NCBI RefSeq assembly: GCF_902459465.1
Contig: NC_047066.1
Coordinates: forward strand, 21,765,047 to 21,829,046
Reading direction: 5' to 3'
Source: Asterias rubens
Lineage: Eukaryota > Echinodermata > Asteroidea > Forcipulatida > Asteriidae
DNA length: 64,000 nucleotides
Positions 48,126-59,680 of the stretch are shown here, in pieces. Each line of letters opens with the position of its first letter. Position 1 is the first letter of the stretch. A program made the translations under genes and the position numbers. Under the pieces are notes generated by a model. The model was not told the DNA's origin. It did no database searches and saw only the letters and a list, made by a program, of their open reading frames with translations.

Positions 48126-48289
48126 CCATACCCATCACTAGTAATAAGCATACATCCAAACTGTCTATACGGCATCTGCACAAAGTTGGTGACAAAACAT
48201 CTTATATTAAAACTTTAACTAAGTTCATTCTAATGACGGTGTTTTAGGTGTCAGAACCACATACACTGCACCTCAATTATAAACTGTGA

Positions 48290-48680
48290 GGCCAGTCAGG
48301 TTTGTCCCGACATTCTTTGCCACTGTTTCAGCAAAGAGAATATTGAAAAGCAAACATCCTCGCTGATGGATGTGGGATCTAAAATATCCACGAGGAAAAA
48401 ATACATGTTGTAGACAGGGTTTTAAAAAAGGTAAATTCTTTTGAACTTGGTCAATTTTAACTTCAAAAGAAAGTAAAGAACTGGCTTGCTAGATTTGTTA
48501 CGCCTTTCTTTGGCACTGTTTCAACAGAGAAGAAAATTTAAAAGTTAACATGTCTCGCTGCTGGATCCACAACTATCCACAAGGCAAAACTGCACATCAT
48601 GTTATAGACAGGGTTTTAAAAGGGGTAATTCTTTAAACTTGTCAATTTCAACTTTAAAAGAAGGTAAAGAAATTCCACCA
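48290..48680. repeat. About 190-bp direct repeat, two copies, with a third at 50340-50560
   Basis: Shares GCTGGATCCAAAATATCCAC-type and CACATCATGTTATAGA segments. Copies start near 48290, 48480 and 50340. The last two are followed by the same ACTTAC splice-like boundary and by 81-bp units. Confidence 0.8.
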
Positions 48681-48739
48681 AGATCGAAGTACTTACATTG
48701 GCTTTCATTGCCTGTTGCCCGACTAACATCATAAGCTGT

Positions 48740-50110
48740 GCATCTCAACTGCTTGAATGCTGCCTTGTCTAACTCAAGATGAGAAAGAAGTAGTCACTGT
48801 CCATTGTAGTAGTCAGTGAACCTCAACTGTTGCATGAATGCTGCCTTGTCTAACTCAAGATGAGGAAGAAGTACTCATTGTCCATTGTAGTAGTCGGTGA
48901 ACCTCAACTGTTGCATGAATGCTGCCTTGTCTAACTCAAGATGAGAAAGAAGTACTCATTGTCCATTGTAGTAGTCGGTGAACCTCAACTGTTGCGTGAA
49001 TGCTGCCTTGTCTAACTCAAGATGAGAAAGAAGTACTCATTGTCAATTGTAGTAGTCAGTGAACCTCAAAGGTGGTGTGAATGCTGCCTTGTCTAACTCA
49101 AGATGAGAAAGAAGTACTCATTGTCCATTGTAGTAGTCAGTGAACCTCAAAGGTGGTGTGAATGCTGCCTTGTCTAACTCAAGATGAGAAAGAAGTACTC
49201 ATTGTCCATTGTAGTAGTCAGTGAACCTCAAAGGTTGCGTGAATGCTGCCTTGTCTAACATGTCTAACTCAAGATGAGGAAACGTACTCATTGTCTATTG
49301 TAGTAGTCAGTGAACCTCAACTGTTGCGTGAATGCTGCCTTGTCTAACTCAAGATGAGGAAGAAGTACTCATTGTCCATTGTAGTAGTCGGTGAACCTCA
49401 ACTGTTGCGTGAATGCTGCCTTGTCTAACTCAAGATGAGGAAGAAGTACTCATTGTCCATTGTAGTAGTCGGTGAACCTCAAAGGTGGCGTGAATGCTGC
49501 CTTGTCTAACTCAAGATGAGAAAGAAGTACTCGTTGTCCATTGTAGTAGTCAGTGAACCTCAACTGTTGCGTGAATGCTGCCTTGTCTAACTCAAGATGA
49601 GGAAGAAGTACTCATTGTCCATTGTAGTAGTCAGTGAACCTCAACTGTTGCGTGAATGCTGCCTTGTCTAACTCAAGATGAGGAAGAAGTACTCATTGTC
49701 CATTGTAGTAGTCGGTGAACCTCAAAGGTGGTGTGAATGCTGCCTTGTCTAACTCAAGATGAGGAAACGTACTCATTGTCCATTGTAGTAGTCAGTGAAC
49801 CTCAAAGGTGGCATGAATGCTGCCTTGTCTAACTCAAGATGAGAAAGAAGTACTCATTGCCCATTGTAGTAGTCAGTGAACCTCAAAGGTGGCGTGAATG
49901 CTGCCTTGTCTAACTCAAGATGAGAAAGAAGTACTCACTGTCCATTGTAGTAGTCGGTGAACCTCAAAGGTGGCGTGAATGCTGCCTTGTCTAACTCAAG
50001 ATGAGGAAACGTACTCATTGTCCATTGTAGTAGTCAGTGAACCTCAAAGGTGGTGTGAATGCTGCCTTGTCTAACTCAAGATGAGAAAGAAGTACTCATT
50101 GTCCATTGTT
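48740..50110. repeat. 81-bp minisatellite, about 17 units
   Basis: Unit GAATGCTGCCTTGTCTAACT CAAGATGAGAAAGAAGTACT CATTGTCCATTGTAGTAGTC AGTGAACCTCAACTGTTGCG T (81 bp, with a GTTGCG/GGTGGCG alternative). A single partial unit is in the related segment at 50650-50700. Confidence 0.95.
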
Positions 50111-51206
50111 GAACATCCTGATGATGGTGAAAAAGTCAAGGTACTCATGCTGTAAAGAATGCAAGAACTGATGGTCAGAAATGATGGTCAAAAAAGAATT
50201 ATAACTACTAAAATTCAATCTATGTGTTTGAATACTCTCGTTATAAAAACAAAAATAAAAAGGAAGTGTGATATATAAGCAGTCAAGTGGAGTTATATGA
50301 GAGAACGAGTAATTTCATACATAAGTATTTTTGTGTGACTAGTGTGAGGCCTATAAGTTTTTCCCGTTGTTCTTTGCCACCGTTTCAACGAGGAAGAAAA
50401 TTCAAAAGTAAACATGGCTTGCTGCTGGATCCAAAATATCCACAAGGCAAAACTACACATCATGTTATAGATTTGGTTTTACAAAAATCAGTTAACTTTA
50501 AAAGAAGTTAACTTTAAAAGAAGGTAAAGAAATTCTACCAAGATGGAAGCACTTACCATGTCATTCGTTGCCTGTTGCCGACTATCACAACTGGCGCATC
50601 TCATCATCATCAAGCCCAGCGCCATGTACAAGCTCTGTGTATCTCAGCTGTTGCTTGAATGCTGCCTTGTCTTACTCGTTGTCCATTGAAGAACTTCATG
50701 ATGGTCAGATGGCGGTGAAGAAATCAAGGTACTCATGCTGTAAAGAGCGCAAGATTTTTGGTCAGAAATGATGACTATTATTAATATTCAGCTATGCGCC
50801 TGTCTTTTTCTCGCTATAAAACCAAAGAGAAATTTGAAGCACTACTGAATAACTGTCTAGCTGATTAGGACACAAGTGTCAAAACAGTAACTTCAAACCC
50901 ACATTCTGCTGTTCAGACCACCTTGGCCTATGGAGCTGCTTACCACACTGCTTACCTTCTCTTATACGTCCCCCAAAAATCACGCACTACAGTGCGCTGT
51001 AAGCGCAGAGATCTGTTTTATGTTGTGCTACAAAATTGGAAGTTTGCAGTTACACGTACCCCAAAGAATCACTTTCAGTGAGCTATCTGTCAAAAACAAT
51101 GTTGTGAAATTTGAATTCTGCATTATGCACCAAAATAATCACACACTACAGTGTGCCAGAAGCGCAGAAGTCTGCTGTAAGCTGTGACTTGAAATTGGGC
51201 CCCAGT

Positions 51207-51232
51207 GGGGGGGGGGGGGGGGGGGGGGGGGG
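51207..51232 (+). repeat. Run of 26 G
   Basis: Uninterrupted G homopolymer after TTGGGCCCCAGT. It could form G-quadruplexes and is prone to sequencing error. Confidence 0.9.
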
Positions 51233-51355
51233 CGATGGAAGAAGATTGAATGTTTAAAGATTAAATGATTAAAGTCACCTGGTTGCAAAAAGAGTCAGGG
51301 TGAAGGGTTCTAATGATTTACATTAATACTCACTATGGTAAGTTGGCATCAGGTA

Positions 51356-53763
51356 CTAAATGCAGCTTTCTACTTGTCCAGACCTCCGTCCAAATACAGA
51401 CACTCCGATGGCTTCCTGCAAAACTGACAAAACAAAATGTGTTAGTCACCATTTCAAAGTATTTCTTTAGATAGTTCCCACTTGACATAGCCAATATAGC
51501 CAATCTTTATAGCCAATAATTAACTATTTGAAACACAACTGTAAAGTGTACCAAGCATACATGTAAATACTGCATAAGGAACACAGGAGTTAAATCATGA
51601 TTTGCCAGTGAGTGAACTACTTATTTGAGGAGGTAAAAATTAGAAGGCATCTCAAAAAACGCGACCCTATGAAACTGACAAAACTGAATTGAAAGTCGAC
51701 AACAAAGGGGATTTACTTAAAAAAAATTGTGTTTAATAACAAATTTTCCAGAAACACATAGAACCTGTCTGGCTTTTACAAAATTGTATCAATTATGATT
51801 TAATAGTTTAATCACTTTGACAAATTATTAACAAGAATGTTTTTTAATTGAACAAGCTAACAAACTTTCTCAACAATAACTTGTTTATTGATTACTTCAT
51901 CAAATAACATCTTGTTTAAATCTAGTAATTTTTATAAACTTATCAAAAATGTAAACAAGTTTTTAAAAAACAAATAAGTCTACAATAAACAACAAAAACA
52001 TCAGAGAAAGCTCAGACTTTGATGTCATTCATTTTATTAATTTTATTTACTCTTTGGGTATAAGGTACATGTAGTTTAAGGCAGGCCTGGTTTAAGGTAA
52101 CACAACTTTGTTAGTGTGAATACATTTAAAGCAGTAGAATTATATGGCACTTAAAATCAGAAGAACAAAAGAGAAAAAAAATACAAAGAGTTTGTTTGAT
52201 GGAATGAATTTGCTTCTATTATGTCAAGATAAATTATTTGTGGGTATAAAAATATACCGAGTAGAAAGAAGGAAAGCAAAATCTTTATGTTAAATGTAAA
52301 AAATTATATCTTCTGAAATGATAAATACTGTGACAAGCCAAACTGTTTCAAAATTGTTCAGGTCATGACAGGAGAGTACTACTTTTTAGGACTTTACTCC
52401 CTCCAAATGGGTACTTTCTTATCTCAAAAACTAAACATTTTTAGACACATTTTCAAGTGATAAAAAAAGCCTGTATGAAAACTGAGTATTATGATTTAAG
52501 ATTTAACAAAGTAAAACTTAATATTTAAAACAGATTACGCAGATCGAGAGACTATGTTTTAGGATGGTACACAAGGGCCATTCTGTTTGTGTTTATTTTA
52601 TTTTCACTGGTTACAATACAGCCCAATGATTATTCAACGCGGTACAAGTCATCACACTATTTAACAAGACACACACATGGCAAGACTTTATACAACATAC
52701 TGAATTAAATTATACATCATTTATTCGTGGCCAATTTGGAACAATATTACAAGCAGAGCACTGACTATTCAAGAAAGATAACTAATTTGAATGTAATTTT
52801 TTGCTACTGTTGTGTTGTACATTATGGAGAATAATTCTCTTCAGGCAAACAAAATTAAATTTGACATGTAAAGATGTAGTGTTAAAGATGCTATGTCAGA
52901 TTTTTGGCCCCAAACATTAAAAAATAGATTTTTTTGAGTGAATGGTGTTTCAAAGAGTATCACCCACTCTGACGAAAAAAACTTTAACTTTTACTTTTAA
53001 TGGTCAGGAAACATGACAAAAATTTGAAACGTTTCTTATAAAACACATAAGAATTGGTCACGTGGTATATTGTCGGGATCCCGTCAAAAACTAATTTTGA
53101 ACACTTTATTTCACTGCTACTAACAATTGGCGGACTTTTTCGAGCAATGGCTCCAATGAAAGCTTGTAACTTTCTCGACCCCCATCAAAATACCTATTGA
53201 ATTTTAAATCAAAATTTTTGGGTCAAATCGGCCAAAAATCTGACATAGCATCTTTAAGGGTACATGTAGTTCCATGACTCTCTTGTGAAATAAATTTATA
53301 AAGTGCAAAGAGGTTGTATCTCTACGCACGATTTTGCAACTATCAAAACGGCGCATCTCAATTAACAAAATAACACTTTTGTACACAGCTTTTTCGTGCA
53401 AGAAACAACGTCAAGATACAATGTTTTTGCACTGACATGACGATAAGGTACTGACTGACATGTAGAATTTCTCATAAAATCTATTTAAAGTTTGGCCCTG
53501 TATATTTGCTGCTCTGCATAATATTAAACTTAATAGTTGATAGTTTTGAGCTTGTGTTATATCATTAGGCCCGTTTTAGTTGATCAAGTTCTTGGCAGTT
53601 ATACCTTATAACCAACTGCGACTATAGATGTATCCGTCATTATGCTAGTAAAGTAGGGTTCGTCCTGAAAAGTCCCGATGATCGTGTAGATTCCCAAGCT
53701 GGTGGTAATGAGTGAGCCATAGTAGTAGAAGTTGAGTGAGAGGTTGTCTTCAGCCGACGCCAT
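51356..53763 (-). CDS. Possible small single-pass membrane protein, two exons, family not recognised
   Basis: Not a family I recognise. On the minus strand an ATG at 53763 opens a frame beginning MASAEDNLSLNFYYYGSL, with a hydrophobic stretch (about residues 13-34, one likely membrane helix), then a polar tail ending VAVGYK. Unspliced it stops after 54 residues (53599). Splicing at AAG/GTATAA (exon 53605-53763) to a good acceptor at 51415 (TTTTGCAG before GAAGCC) adds EAIGVSVFGRRSGQVESCI and a stop at 51356, for 72 residues; that exon could end at a GTGAGT donor after 51334. Support: protein-like composition, a start codon with the same 11 residues repeated upstream in tandem copies, and plausible splice sites. 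Against: the donor is weak, it is short, and no homologue is known to me. The same strand has further splice-like sites at 50557, 48697 and 47193, which may be downstream non-coding exons. Confidence 0.35.
51416..52885. other. AT-rich, no gene recognised
   Basis: No exon-like signal was recognised; it would be intron of the small minus-strand gene if that model holds. Confidence 0.45.
52886..53253. mobile_element. TTAA-flanked MITE, third family
   Basis: Perfect long ends AGATGCTATGTCAGATTTTT and its complement, with TTAA at 52882-52885 and 53254-53257. 368 bp, non-coding. Confidence 0.92.
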
Positions 53764-54300
53764 CTCTAGAACCTCTGATGGTCGCCTTCAACACATCCTG
53801 GTCCAGCATCAGCATCCTCAGTAGTTGAGCGAGAGGTTGTCTTCAGCTGACGCCATGGTCGCCTTCAACACATCCCGGTCCAGCATCAGCGTCCTCAGTA
53901 GTAGTTGAGGGAGAGGTTGTCTTCAGCCGACGGCATCTCGAGAACCTCTGATGGTCGCCTTCAACACATCCCGGTCCAGCATCAGCGTCCTCAGTAGTTG
54001 AGCGAGAGGTTGTCTTCAGCCGACGGCATCTCGGTCAACTGTGATGGTCGCCTTCCACACATCCCAGTCCAGCATCAGCGTCCTAGCTCAGTTGTTTCTT
54101 GTTGTGTTGCATCGACCAGGTTGAGGACCACCGGGACCACCGGGTGCCTCGCTTTTCAGTGCCATCTTACTACATCGTGTAACAACACCAGTGAGTTGAG
54201 CAACAGGTTGTCTTCAGCCAACGCCATCTCGGGAACCTCTGATGGTCGCCTTCCACACATCCCGCTCCAGCATCAGCGTCCTCAGCTCAGTTCAGCTCAG
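53728..54300 (-). repeat. Tandem copies of a start-codon cassette (about 80-94 bp)
   Basis: Five copies of a unit with the shared stretch GAGAGGTTGTCTTCAGC on the plus strand begin near 53737, 53831, 53911, 54004 and 54201; the last interval is longer and the last copy diverged. On the minus strand four of them carry an ATG (53763, 53855, about 53936, about 54029) followed by M(A/P)SAEDNLSLN. Only the copy at 53763 continues into the longer frame; the others stop a codon or two later as 12-13 residue ORFs. If this is the leader of the small gene next to it, the upstream copies are upstream ORFs that repeat its N-terminus. A further short minus-strand ORF starts at 54398 (MAGPDEAKHHLIGTVF, about 33 residues, hydrophobic centre). 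Confidence 0.75.
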
Positions 54301-54559
54301 CTCAATTGTTTCTTGTTGCGAGCCTGTAGTAGAAGGAAACCTGTCACAGTGAAGACTGTACCAATCAGGTGATGCTTGGCCTCATCAGGTCCTGCCATTT
54401 GTGTCCAAATGTAGAGAGGTAGAGGATGTCATCAACAGATGTCATCATCAATGTACACACGCTTAAGTTCAGCTTAGATGGGGGTCAGGGGCACAACTTG
54501 GGGAGAATCATCAGAAAATACACAACATACAAAACAGGACAGTACAGGGGTTTAAACAA

Positions 54560-55890
54560 ACTTATTATTATTATTATTATTATTTTATTCGCCATAACAG
54601 TACAAAACAAAATACATTGACATATTATACCCCAAGATGGGCAAGGGACAACAAAAGCAAATACATACTATGATCCGTAGATCTGTTGCCCCACATCTGG
54701 GGTACACAATAAAATTAATATAGATTTAACATAATATAGTACACAAAGCAATAATAAAAGCAGAAAATTAAAAATCAATAGAATATGCTAAATATATATT
54801 AAGAATAAAAAATAAATTAAATTAAAAATAAATAAATAAGTAAAAATAACAGATGGGGTAAGGATAAACAATAAAGGGAAATAAATAAATAAATAAAACC
54901 TAAACTTGTAGATAAATTAAAACGACTTAAAACAACAATTTACAATAAATATTCCATGGATTATGCTTTTATGTTTTTTTTTAATGCATAGCAGCATAGC
55001 TGAATTGCGACATACTTTACAATTATTTAAAATTATTACAATAAAAATGTCAAAGAATAATCTACAAATAATACCAGAATTAGAGAAAAATAAAAAGGAA
55101 TTGTTTTAATTTAAGTGAAAATTTGTGGAAAAGGGCAACTTGGGCCGTTTCTAAACCTACTCATCCTGCATTTAAAAATAGGCAAACTTTGGTTTTTGAC
55201 AGAGTTTCATTAAGCTGTACTAGGGCACAGGGCACCTGTATATAATATCCAAGGAATGACAGTATAGGCCCTACAGTGGAGGTACTGACACAATTTTCAT
55301 CAGCTGCACACATAAAACTAGAAGATATGTGGCATATATTTTTCAAACCCATGGATGGCAAGTGATGAGGTGATCAGGCACTTCCACTGGAAAAATCTTT
55401 AACTCAATGGGAACCTTTGGAAGGGGAACCTACAATCCCGGCCAAAATGCTTGGGCCACCCTTTCCTAACATTGTATACAACGATTCCCTGTGCACTTCC
55501 CATTCACATTCAAAACATTTGTCCCCGCCCCCCGCTCAACGTTGACTGTAACTCAGAACACAATCTCAGAACTCAGAACACAACTCAGAACACAATCTCA
55601 GAACACAATCAGCAATTGGAACCAACATTGAAAGGGGGCAGGGGGGCCCAACGAGATATGGCCGGGATTGTAGGCCAAGACCAGGGGCAACAGAGGCCAT
55701 GGCCTCCATTCAAGATATTAAATTTGGGGGAAAAATCTATTTGCCAAAAAATATAGACTTGCCAAAAAATATAGACTTGACAAAAGTGGGTCTTCACTCT
55801 TCAAGCAAACGGTAATGATATATACAAAAGGTTTACTTACCAATATCCTTGTATATCCTTATATTTAGGCTCCAATGACGCTGGTTGTAT
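54560..55890. other. (ATT)n and AT-rich intergenic DNA
   Basis: (TTA)n near 54566-54585 is followed by ATTCGCCATAACAGTACAAA, which looks like a minus-strand LINE tail. A short repeat of CTCAGAACACAA occurs at 55553-55605. No gene. Confidence 0.5.
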
Positions 55891-55894
55891 TCAT

Positions 55895-56100
55895 TCTTCA
55901 CTTGTGGCAATAGAACTGGAAGGCCAAGCTCAGCAACACCCTCAAGAGGCGACTCTTTATGGCAACAGACGAGTCAATGCTGCTCTACGACGCTGAAACA
56001 TGGACCTTCCCTGTACAGCAAGAGAAATCCCTTGATGGTGTCTGGTATATTATACCAGGATGCTGCGCATAGCACTTGACATCACCTCGAGAAATAGTCC
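55895..56100 (+). pseudogene. LINE reverse transcriptase fragment, frameshifted
   Basis: The plus strand reads KLSNTLKRRLFMATDESMLL, YDAETWTFPVQQEKSLDGV, then after a frameshift YTRMLRIALDIT. This matches the well-known LLYGAETW...SLDG.YTRMLR region of LINE proteins. Short and broken. Confidence 0.75.
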
Positions 56101-56109
56101 CGAGTTGGT

Positions 56110-59100
56110 ATAGAATAGACTATGCCCTCGCATCACAAAGTTGCAACAAACTCAGCACAACCTGTAAAAATGGAATAAACTTGAGTCCCAGCACAGTGAC
56201 AGTGCACCCAAATCACAACGACACCTTTAATTTAGAAGTTTTTGGATAACTTTTCCTATGGCGCCACCACTTTTTCACTCATTTTTACAAAAAGGGATAT
56301 CTCTTTGAGGTAAATTAGATACTATATTATTTCATATCGAATAAACAAGTGGTGGCGCCATACAGAAACTTTTCCTTTATTAACAAATGGAAAAGTGGTG
56401 GCACGATCGATACGGAAAATTCCTTCCTTTTTTGTAACAAAAATGAGTAAACAAGTCGTGGAGGCAGGATACTGAAAGCTTTCTGAAGTATACCCACAAC
56501 AAGTTCTAAAGGAATCTGTACCAAGTACTCAATCATTGTCATTGAGTTTTTACTGCAACGCGCAAATAATCTGGAGATATGTGCATGGGCCTACATCATA
56601 GGTTTATCGCGAATAGCAAAATATCAAGAGAGGACGCTGTTGAACCCACACAAAGGTATAGGCGTTGCGTGTGCGAGTCGTAGAAACTGCATAGAAACTG
56701 CCCCTCATTCCTTCATACAATGCATTGTGTTTCTGAATCGCGATAAACCTTATTGACTGTATGTAGGATACATTATCGTACAAAATTCAACAATGGACGA
56801 AAACCACGCGAGTTTTAGATTAACAAAAATTAAGTAATTTCCCTTCCAGTTTTTACAATTAATTACATTGAGTTAAGCCAACTTGAATACACAAATAGAA
56901 GGAGAAGAATGTTGGCATATATCCCTTCATGCCATGTGCTGATAATTTATTAACAAAGTGACAAAAACTTACCAATTATTTAGGACGTTTCTGACTACAG
57001 CGGGACATGTGCAATTTTTTTCTGCAACTATAGCGCAAAGCATGCTGGTATCAAAGTTGACGTCACAAAGTTGGCCGTTTTCGAAACCATTGCTTCGGTT
57101 TCAGGCTCCGTACTCTTGTCTGAAGAAACACGCGCAATATATCTGTCAAAACAACCGCGAGGCGGAGGTAGCCTGAGCCGAGTCTGGTGCCGAAGCCGTG
57201 GTTTCGAAAACGCCGCAATAACCGAAACGTCTGCGCGGTAGTTTCAAACAGACTATTATTAGGGCGGCCGCCCCTCTCTGTCTACCCCTTGACTGCTATG
57301 TAAATTGATGCGTCGAATTTACATCTCAAGGCCCGGGGGTGTCACTTACTAGAAAGTCTAAGGTCTGTAAAAGACGTTTTAATCCAGGGGCCCAAGCCTT
57401 TTTTATACCTGTGTGCGTATTGCTTAACAAAAATAGGTTTCTGCTTAGCAGAGAAAATTGCTGAGCAAAATTTTTTGCTTAACAGCTTTAGTTTTATGAA
57501 ATTTTCCCCTATTTTTTTATTTGCTTTTTATAAATAGGTTCTGTGCTTTTTATTTGATATTTGATTATATCGTCTTTTAATGCTGCCCTCAATAGGCCTT
57601 TTTAAAATAGATTATGCGTTTTTTTGCGATTTTGATGGTTGCAAAATTGTGTTTTAATGCCACCCTCTATAGGCCTTTTAAAAGAAGGCCTTGCGCTTTT
57701 TTTTAGAAAGCCTCATGTTTGTGCATGGATCATCATTTTTTTAATGCCACCCTCTATAGGCCTTTAAAAAAAAGGCTCTGCGCTTTTTTGAAAATTTAAA
57801 AGAGGTTCTTTATTCGCCAACCATTTTTATTAACTAGACATAGCATTAAATACAATAAACAAACAATCTCATTACATCAATGTTTCCAAAGATATTTACA
57901 TTTTATTTATCAAAATCATCACATCCCATTGTGAATAAAAACTTGTGTTAGACACATGTTTGTTATACAACATCACTTCCTTACAAAGATGTACAAATCT
58001 CGAGAAAAATATTACCATCTTTGTACATAAATACAGATTGTTTGTTCACAGAAATTAGGTCGTTTTTTTTGAGGTTACAAAAAGTTTCGCCTACATGATT
58101 ATGGTAGAAATATAATCGTGTCAAGTGTTATTAAAGTTCATCATCTGGAGAAAAAAATAGTTTTTAAAAAAGCCCCCAAAGTCTTTGCGAAACCCTCCAA
58201 GATAATTCTAGACTACTTTCATTTTATTCTTGTGTTCACTGAAAAGACTGCCCAAAAGATGACTTCATATTCAAGGTTTTCTAAAAAATATGCCACTGTT
58301 AATTATTGGGGATATTTCTATAGTACTGTAGTTTTGTTTTTTGTTTTTCCTGTGAAGCTTTTAGTTGATATAAAGGGAAGTTTGGCTTGGTATTTTAGTG
58401 TTAGGTAAACTCGTCTCCATCATAAACAAATATGCAATACACTAGTCGTTGAATCACTTAAACCCAGTGAAAATTGTTGCTATAATACCCTTAATAGTTC
58501 GAAAACTAAAAAAGGTTAAAAAAAAGTTTGTATCACAACTGAATATTACCGTAAAAAATTCATTTCAGAATACAGTATTATTTGTTTTCACAGACCTTTT
58601 TGTGGTCATGTTACTTGTATGCAACTATGGCCATAGTACTGGCATTGAAAACAAGTACCAGACTATTTCCCTGCCAGCCTCACTATGAACTAAGAAGTTT
58701 GGGCAAACCAACTGTTTGCTTCGGGTGCATTCAACTTGCGCAAACATTGCCAAACATTGTGAACATACTTCTGAGATGTTGGTGGGTGATTTTAAAACAT
58801 TGCCAACAATTTCGCCTGGAACGCACAGTTGGTAAGCGTTAGCAACCATAGGTGAACATACTTCTGAGATGTTGGTGGGTGATTTTAAAATTGTGGACAA
58901 CAACACTATAAGCAGACAATGTTGTTTTCTTGTCACAACGAATTTATAGTGTGTTTTTGGTGGTTGATAACGCAGTCGGGTGGAGTCGAAATAACAACTT
59001 AATTAGTTGCTCTCATGATGTACAAAAGAAGACCTTCAATACAGCAAAAAACCAACGGTACAAACAAAAATGTATGCATTGTCACCATCTTTATAACAGA

Positions 59101-59129
59101 GTGCTGCTATTTTGACATCAGGAATCGTT
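56110..59129. other. Intergenic, no gene recognised
   Basis: Contains a foldback relative of 311-477 (about 57065-57225), three short segments with AATGCCACCCTCTATAGGCC (57590-57780), and a direct repeat with CATACTTCTGAGATGTTGGT (58764 and 58857). Chance ORFs only. Confidence 0.5.
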
Positions 59130-59680
59130 CCATTGATAAAAAACGTCTGCGCGAACGATTGCAAACTGTTTGCGCAAGTGGAACACAACCCTGAAGCGAG
59201 TCTTTTAGTGAGAAACAAATGGTCCACCTGAGTTTGGGGAATCTATGAGTAAACTTTGAGGCAACTAGCGTCAGATTATAAAGCTCTTCTCATTCAGGAT
59301 TTTTAGCCATCCAATCGTTTCAATCGATCAAAAATCATTTGCGCGAACGGTTGCAATCTGTTTGCACAAGTGGACGTGAGTCTTCTGATGAGAAACAAAC
59401 GGTTCAACTGAGTTTGGGGAATTTAGGAATAAAACTTTGAGGCAACTAGCGTCAGGTTATAAAGCTCTTCTTGTTCAGGATTTTCAGCCATCCAATCGTT
59501 TCATCGGTCAAAAACATTGGCGCGAACGGTTGCAATCTAATTGCAAAAGTGGACGCACGTCTTTTAATGACAAACAAAGGGTCCACCTGAGTTTGGGGAA
59601 TTTAGGAATAAAACTTTGAGGTAACTAGCGTCAGGTTATAAGGCTCTTCTCGTTCAGGATTTTCAGTTCTTCCTGGTACT
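59130..59680 (-). repeat. About 180-bp tandem repeat covering the HIRA stop codon and 3' UTR
   Basis: The segment with the last coding codons of HIRA and its stop (CAGGTTATAAGGCTCTTCTC on plus, 59632-59651) recurs at about 59272 and 59452, spaced about 180 bp. The copies share AACTAGCGTCAG, a GCGCGAACGGTTGCAATCT-like stretch and CCACCTGAGTTTGGGGAAT. The downstream copies still read ILNEKS-F/L-I on the minus strand but lie after the real stop. Confidence 0.85.

Noticed and set aside
48740..50110. CRISPR-like array
   Set aside because: Units are contiguous with no unique spacers, and the genome is clearly animal.
53998..54372. 124-codon plus-strand ORF
   Set aside because: Shadow of the start-codon cassette repeats; the opposite strand gives the more protein-like reading.
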